This document shows positions 32,296 to 35,694 of a DNA stretch of 35,694 nt, piece by piece. This DNA comes from Candidatus Pelethocola excrementipullorum. GTDB taxonomy: Bacteria > Bacillota > Clostridia > Lachnospirales > Lachnospiraceae. Both the position numbers and the translations under genes were made by a program. Where the stretch lies: contig DVNN01000229.1 of the NCBI GenBank assembly GCA_018714325.1, forward strand, positions 1 to 35,694, read 5' to 3'. The notes beneath the pieces were generated by a model. The model worked only from the letters and a program-made list of their open reading frames with translations, was not told the DNA's origin and ran no database searches. Each line of letters begins with the position of its first letter. Position 1 is the stretch's first letter.

Positions 32296-33111
32296 ATGGA
32301 TTTAAAGCGTGTGGATGATTTTATAAGACGGGTGGAAGAGTCGGAAACCAAGACATTTTCCCCTGTCAGCGACAAACTTAAGGTAGGTGTGGATCTGGGA
32401 ACTGCATATATCGTCCTGGTTGTGCTGGATGAAGAAAATAACCCCATTGCATGTGAGAAACAAGCGGCGAACATGCTTAGGGACGGAGTGGTTTTGGATT
32501 ATGCAGGGGCGCTAAGAACCGTGGCCCAGCTGAAGGAAAAACTGGAAGAACGTCTGGGCGTGGAGCTGGAGAATTGTGCTATCGCCATGCCGGCAGGTAC
32601 GGAAGGCAGTGCGAAAACCCATCAGTATGTGGCGGAAGGTGCAGGATTTGAGGTTACCAATGTCCTGGATGAACCATCCTCTGCCAATGCGGTTTATCAG
32701 ATCAAGGATGGTGTGATTGTGGATATCGGCGGCGGTACCACAGGACTTGCTATCATCAGGGACGGCAAGGTATGTCGGATTGAAGATGAGCCCACAGGAG
32801 GAACACACCTGACCTTGGTGTTGTCGGGGAATTATCACATTCCATTTGCGGAGGCGGAGGCCATGAAGCAGGATTACAGCAAACATAAGGAGATCCTGCC
32901 GGTCCTAAAGGCTGTGGTGGAGAAAATTGCCACAATCATCAACCGCTATGCAAAGCCGGAAGAAACCGATACCATCTATCTTTGCGGAGGCACCTGCTGT
33001 CTGACCGGAATCGAGGACATTATAGAAAAAGAAACTGGGATCAAAACCATTAAGCCGATGAACCCATTTCTGGTGACACCGGCAGGAATTGCCATGAATT
33101 GTCAAATCTAG
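32296..33111 (+). CDS. eutJ: EutJ, actin/Hsp70-like protein of the ethanolamine operon
   Basis: EutJ (271 residues) is a DnaK-like ATPase-fold protein of uncertain role, assumed to be a chaperone for compartment proteins. Phosphate-1 VGVDLGTAYIVLVVLDE (about 35-52), phosphate-2 VDIGGGTTGLAII and the adenosine motif LCGGTCCLTGIEDII are intact, as is TGGTHLTLVLSGNYHI. The C-terminal FLVTPAGIAMN is family-typical. The start follows AAGGAGCGGG. It sits among the shell and enzyme genes. Confidence 0.94.
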   Translation: MDLKRVDDFIRRVEESETKTFSPVSDKLKVGVDLGTAYIVLVVLDEENNPIACEKQAANMLRDGVVLDYAGALRTVAQLKEKLEERLGVELENCAIAMPAGTEGSAKTHQYVAEGAGFEVTNVLDEPSSANAVYQIKDGVIVDIGGGTTGLAIIRDGKVCRIEDEPTGGTHLTLVLSGNYHIPFAEAEAMKQDYSKHKEILPVLKAVVEKIATIINRYAKPEETDTIYLCGGTCCLTGIEDIIEKETGIKTIKPMNPFLVTPAGIAMNCQI

Positions 33112-33185
33112 GTTTGATTGCAAATGATTGGACAAGTGTATGAAAACTCATGTATTTATATTAAATAAAGAAAGGAGGGGAACGC

Positions 33186-33908
33186 GTGGATATTGATGCT
33201 CTGGTAAGCGAAATATGTAGACGAGTACAGGAACGAATGGAGTCTTACGAGGCCCAGGAAGTTCATTGCCGCAATAGTCAGTGCCAGGAGAAGCCCAAGT
33301 TGCTGATATTGAATGGTGCTCATGGAAGTGGTTGTCATGAACTTCTGGAAAGCCCCAGACTGGCAGAATATTATAATACGGAGTGTGCTTTGCTCAAGGA
33401 GTATGACTGTGATATGGCCTGCTATGAGGCCGTAATCGCCTATGATTTGACAAATGAATCACTGGGGAAAATAGTCAATGGTATCTTTGACAATGGATAT
33501 ACTCAGCTGTTTGGAGAAGCCCTTCTATCCGGTAAGAAGATCTTTCTGCCGGAAGAAGAAGTGGAGTTATACCGGTACCGGAAAAAAGCACCAAAACTCT
33601 ACTATCAGCGGCTGTCGGCCAACCTGAAATTACTTCAGGACAGCGGTGTGGTAATCGCCCCAAACTGGGAATTGCAGACCTTGATATTGACGGGCAGACC
33701 TCCGGATGTGGCCTGTTCAGGCGAGGTGGAGAACACAGATGAGGCTCAGCGGGAAATCAGCATATCCAAACATATCATAACAGAAAAAGATATCGCTGCC
33801 GCACATAGAGAAAAAGCGGGGATTATAAAAGTTGAACCCAGGGCGATTCTCACAGATCTGGCAAGAGAGTATGCCGATAAACAAAAAATCATGATACTGA
33901 AAAGATAA
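33186..33908 (+). CDS. Conserved protein of Firmicutes eut operons, function unknown
   Basis: This 240-residue protein matches the sort of uncharacterised protein known only from ethanolamine operons of Firmicutes (annotated as 'ethanolamine utilization protein'). After an N-terminal helix (IDALVSEICRRVQERMESYE, possibly a targeting helix) comes an alpha/beta core with the loop LLILNGAHGSG and the YEAVIAYDLTNESLGKIVNG region, reminiscent of flavoprotein-like folds. The C-terminal part includes KHIITEKDIAAAHREKAGIIKVEPRAILTDLAREYA, also seen in PduL-like or flavoprotein-related eut genes. It starts with GTG after AAGGAGGGG. Function is not known. Confidence 0.7.
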   Translation: MDIDALVSEICRRVQERMESYEAQEVHCRNSQCQEKPKLLILNGAHGSGCHELLESPRLAEYYNTECALLKEYDCDMACYEAVIAYDLTNESLGKIVNGIFDNGYTQLFGEALLSGKKIFLPEEEVELYRYRKKAPKLYYQRLSANLKLLQDSGVVIAPNWELQTLILTGRPPDVACSGEVENTDEAQREISISKHIITEKDIAAAHREKAGIIKVEPRAILTDLAREYADKQKIMILKR

Positions 33909-33937
33909 TGTACTTTGCCTGAAGGAGGTGGCAGCCC

Positions 33938-34225
33938 ATGAAAGCAGGAAGAGTCATAGGTAATATCTGGGCCACCAGAAAAGAAGAGCGGCTTGCAGGC
34001 CTGAAACTGCTGGTAGTCCAGCCCATCGATTTGCTGGATAGCTGCCCAATAGAACCTCCCATTGTAGTAGCCGATATTATCGGTGCGGGAGTGGGAGAGA
34101 CGGTGCTCTACGTGAGCGGCAGTTCTGCCCGGGGAGCAGCAGGAGGATTGGACATCCCTGTGGACGCCACCATCGTAGGGATTGTGGATGGACATGAAAT
34201 CGATGACATGGGAGGAGAGCGGTGA
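33938..34225 (+). CDS. eutN: Microcompartment vertex protein EutN
   Basis: EutN (95 residues) belongs to the CcmL/EutN family, whose pentamers cap the vertices of the shell. It begins MKAGRVIGNIWATRKEERLAGLKLLVVQP and has the VVADIIGAGVGETVLYVSGSSAR segment and the C-terminal VDATIVGIVD strand. A GAAGGAGGTGG ribosome binding site precedes the ATG, and the PduS-like gene starts 4 bp after the stop. Confidence 0.97.
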   Translation: MKAGRVIGNIWATRKEERLAGLKLLVVQPIDLLDSCPIEPPIVVADIIGAGVGETVLYVSGSSARGAAGGLDIPVDATIVGIVDGHEIDDMGGER

Positions 34226-34229
34226 TAGT

Positions 34230-35579
34230 ATGGAGATGGTGGAAGCGATAAAACGAGCAGGGGTAGTAGGAGCCGGTGGTGCGGGATTTCCCACACACGT
34301 GAAGCTTAATGCAAAGGCGGAATACTTCCTGATAAATGCGGCAGAATGCGAGCCATTGATCGAGACTGACAAGTACCTTTGCCGCACTTATCCCGACCGG
34401 ATTGTCAGTACGGTGATGCAGATTGCCGAACATCTGGGTGCGGAGCATACGGTTATCGTATTGAAGGAAAAGTATAAAAAAGAGATAGAAGCATTGCAGA
34501 CAGCGATTCAGAAACAGCAGGCGAATGTGGAAATGTTCAAGATGAAAACATTTTATCCTGCTGGAGATGAGCAGATTATGGTGCAGCAGGTGACCGGGCG
34601 GTGTGTTCCAGAGGGTGGCCTCCCTCTGGATGTGGGCTGCGTGGTGGACAATGTGGGGACGGTGCTTTCCATAGGGGATGCGCTGGAAGGCAAACCGGTA
34701 ACGGATAAATTCTTATCGGTAACCGGGGCGGTTCAAAGACCACTGATGTTTTGCGTACCCATAGGAACCCCGATTCGCCGAATCTTGGAAGTGGCGGATC
34801 TGAAAATCTCATCTTATGGGGTAATCGTAGGCGGACCCATGATGGGAAAGGCCTTAGTTGGGGATGCGGCCATTGATACTCAGGTGGTGACCAAAACCAC
34901 AGGTAATCTTCTGGTACTCCCCAAAGACCATTACCTTATGCGAAGAGCCGCTCTTTCGGTAAAGCGTATGATCCGCCAGTCAGAAGCGGCATGCATCCAG
35001 TGCCGGATGTGTACGGATCTCTGTCCCAGATACTTAATCGGTCATGAAGTACGTCCCAACATGGTGATGCGGAGCCTCTATAAGGAGCACATGGACATGG
35101 AGCCGGAGGAATATAAGCGGTGCTTTGGAAGCGCGGTAAATTGCTGCAGCTGCGGAATCTGTGAAATGTTCTCCTGTCCCATGGGACTTTCTCCCAGAAA
35201 GATGAACGACTTTGCAAAAAGACGGTTGAGAGAAAAGGGCATACAGGTGGAAAGGAACATGAATCCCCAGGTAAGATCTGGACTGGAGCATGGTAAGATT
35301 CCCACGGAACGTCTGATTGCCCGTCTGGGATTGTCACAGTATGTGACACATACTCTGCCGGAGCTAAAGGAGCTGGAACCAGATATGTGCTTTATACCGG
35401 TGTCTCAGCACATCGGAAAGCCGGCCAAACCGGTGGTACAGCCTGGCAGCAGGATACAAAAGGGTGACCTGGTGGCTGCCGCAGCAGATGGCATCTCGGC
35501 CAATATCCATTCAAGTCTGGATGGAGTTGTGTCGGAAATCACAGACCGTGGAATCAGAATCTGTAGGAAGGAGGAATAA
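34230..35579 (+). CDS. pduS: PduS/RnfC-like flavin and iron-sulfur protein (cobalamin reductase type)
   Basis: This 449-residue protein resembles PduS, which carries electrons into the compartment to reduce cobalamin. An RnfC-type N-terminal nucleotide/flavin region opens with GVVGAGGAGFPTHVKL and INAAECEPLIETDKYL. Two [4Fe-4S] motifs follow near residues 255-310: CIQCRMCTDLCP and CCSCGICEMFSCP. A C-terminal barrel-sandwich-like domain (VSQHIGKPAKPVVQPGSRIQKGDLVAAA) ends it. The ATG at 34230, preceded by GGAGGAGAGCGGTGAT, is favoured over an in-frame ATG at 34182 that would overlap eutN. It pairs with the pduT-like gene downstream. Confidence 0.9.
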   Translation: MEMVEAIKRAGVVGAGGAGFPTHVKLNAKAEYFLINAAECEPLIETDKYLCRTYPDRIVSTVMQIAEHLGAEHTVIVLKEKYKKEIEALQTAIQKQQANVEMFKMKTFYPAGDEQIMVQQVTGRCVPEGGLPLDVGCVVDNVGTVLSIGDALEGKPVTDKFLSVTGAVQRPLMFCVPIGTPIRRILEVADLKISSYGVIVGGPMMGKALVGDAAIDTQVVTKTTGNLLVLPKDHYLMRRAALSVKRMIRQSEAACIQCRMCTDLCPRYLIGHEVRPNMVMRSLYKEHMDMEPEEYKRCFGSAVNCCSCGICEMFSCPMGLSPRKMNDFAKRRLREKGIQVERNMNPQVRSGLEHGKIPTERLIARLGLSQYVTHTLPELKELEPDMCFIPVSQHIGKPAKPVVQPGSRIQKGDLVAAAADGISANIHSSLDGVVSEITDRGIRICRKEE

Positions 35580-35582
35580 GGT

Positions 35583-35694
35583 ATGGGAAAGGCAATTGGC
35601 ATGGTGGAACTGTCCAGCATCGCAAGAGGAGTTGAAACAAGTGATTACATGATAAAAGCTGCCCAAGTAGACCTGATTCGTTCTTCTACAGTCT
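35583..35694 (+). CDS. pduT: PduT-like BMC shell protein, 5' part only
   Basis: The first 37 codons of a shell protein run off the window end. The sequence AIGMVELSSIARGVETSDYMIKAAQVDLI followed by SSTV is a BMC-domain start. The Ser-Ile-Ala-Arg-Gly segment is of the PduT type (tandem BMC trimer with an Fe-S cluster at the pore). In that family a cysteine follows at this point; the window stops one codon short of it. The ribosome binding site AAGGAGG overlaps the end of the pduS-like gene, matching the known PduS-PduT partnership. Confidence 0.75.
   Translation, partial: MGKAIGMVELSSIARGVETSDYMIKAAQVDLIRSSTV

Noticed and set aside
33112-33185. Internal promoter between eutJ and the eut hypothetical gene
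   Set aside because: TTGCAA- and TTGGAC-like hexamers occur in this AT-rich gap, but no -10 stands at a suitable distance. The gap is too weakly supported to list.

Overview
The window reads as chromosomal DNA from a spore-forming, anaerobic Firmicute, most likely a Clostridia/Lachnospiraceae-type gut bacterium. The grounds are a SpoIIID gene, the purC-purB and dimeric glycyl-tRNA synthetase genes, strong AGGAGG-type ribosome binding sites, low-to-moderate GC, and a Firmicutes-type ethanolamine (eut) locus controlled by EutV/EutW. The species cannot be named from the sequence alone. No tRNA, rRNA, CRISPR array or insertion sequence was seen.

Layout. (1) Bases 1-2566: polar amino-acid ABC importer (lipoprotein, permease, ATPase), with a hairpin between the first two genes. 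(2) 2673-8551: housekeeping block of purC-purB, purA, an unknown lipoprotein and glyS, ending in a clear terminator. (3) 8838-14279: a sensor kinase / ABC ATPase / large FtsX-type permease module without an adjacent response regulator, followed by a small secreted protein and a degenerate receiver-domain protein. Composition turns AT-rich part-way through the permease gene. (4) 14420-17109: carbamate kinase (minus), an OmpR-family response regulator (plus) and a Crp/Fnr-family regulator (minus), separated by terminators that can act in both directions. (5) 17360-19233: a YjbR/MmcQ-family protein, an unknown protein, ThpR and SpoIIID. (6) 19435-35694: a long all-plus-strand ethanolamine microcompartment operon, running off the window.

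The eut operon starts with a textbook promoter (TTGACA, 17 bp, TATAAT, extended -10). About 130 nt of leader carries two similar small hairpins, the second overlapping a rho-independent terminator. This is the arrangement expected for ANTAR-type antitermination by EutV, whose gene and kinase partner eutW lie downstream. Gene order: eutG, eutS, eutP, eutV, eutW, eutA, eutB, eutC, eutL, a BMC-domain/Rho_N-like fusion, eutE, eutM, a second eutM, eutT, pduL-type phosphotransacylase, eutJ, a eut-associated hypothetical, eutN, a pduS-type flavin/Fe-S protein and the start of a pduT-like shell gene. Together they encode the B12-dependent lyase (EutBC), its reactivase (EutA), the cobalamin cofactor maker (EutT), aldehyde, alcohol and phosphotransacylase steps (EutE, EutG, PduL), and a shell.

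The most notable points are: eutE is interrupted by an in-frame TAG whose last bases form part of a good Shine-Dalgarno sequence for a GTG seven bases further on, so the enzyme may be made as two chains or be inactive; and a shell protein carries an acidic/Gln repeat linker and a C-terminal domain resembling the nucleic-acid-binding Rho N-terminal fold.
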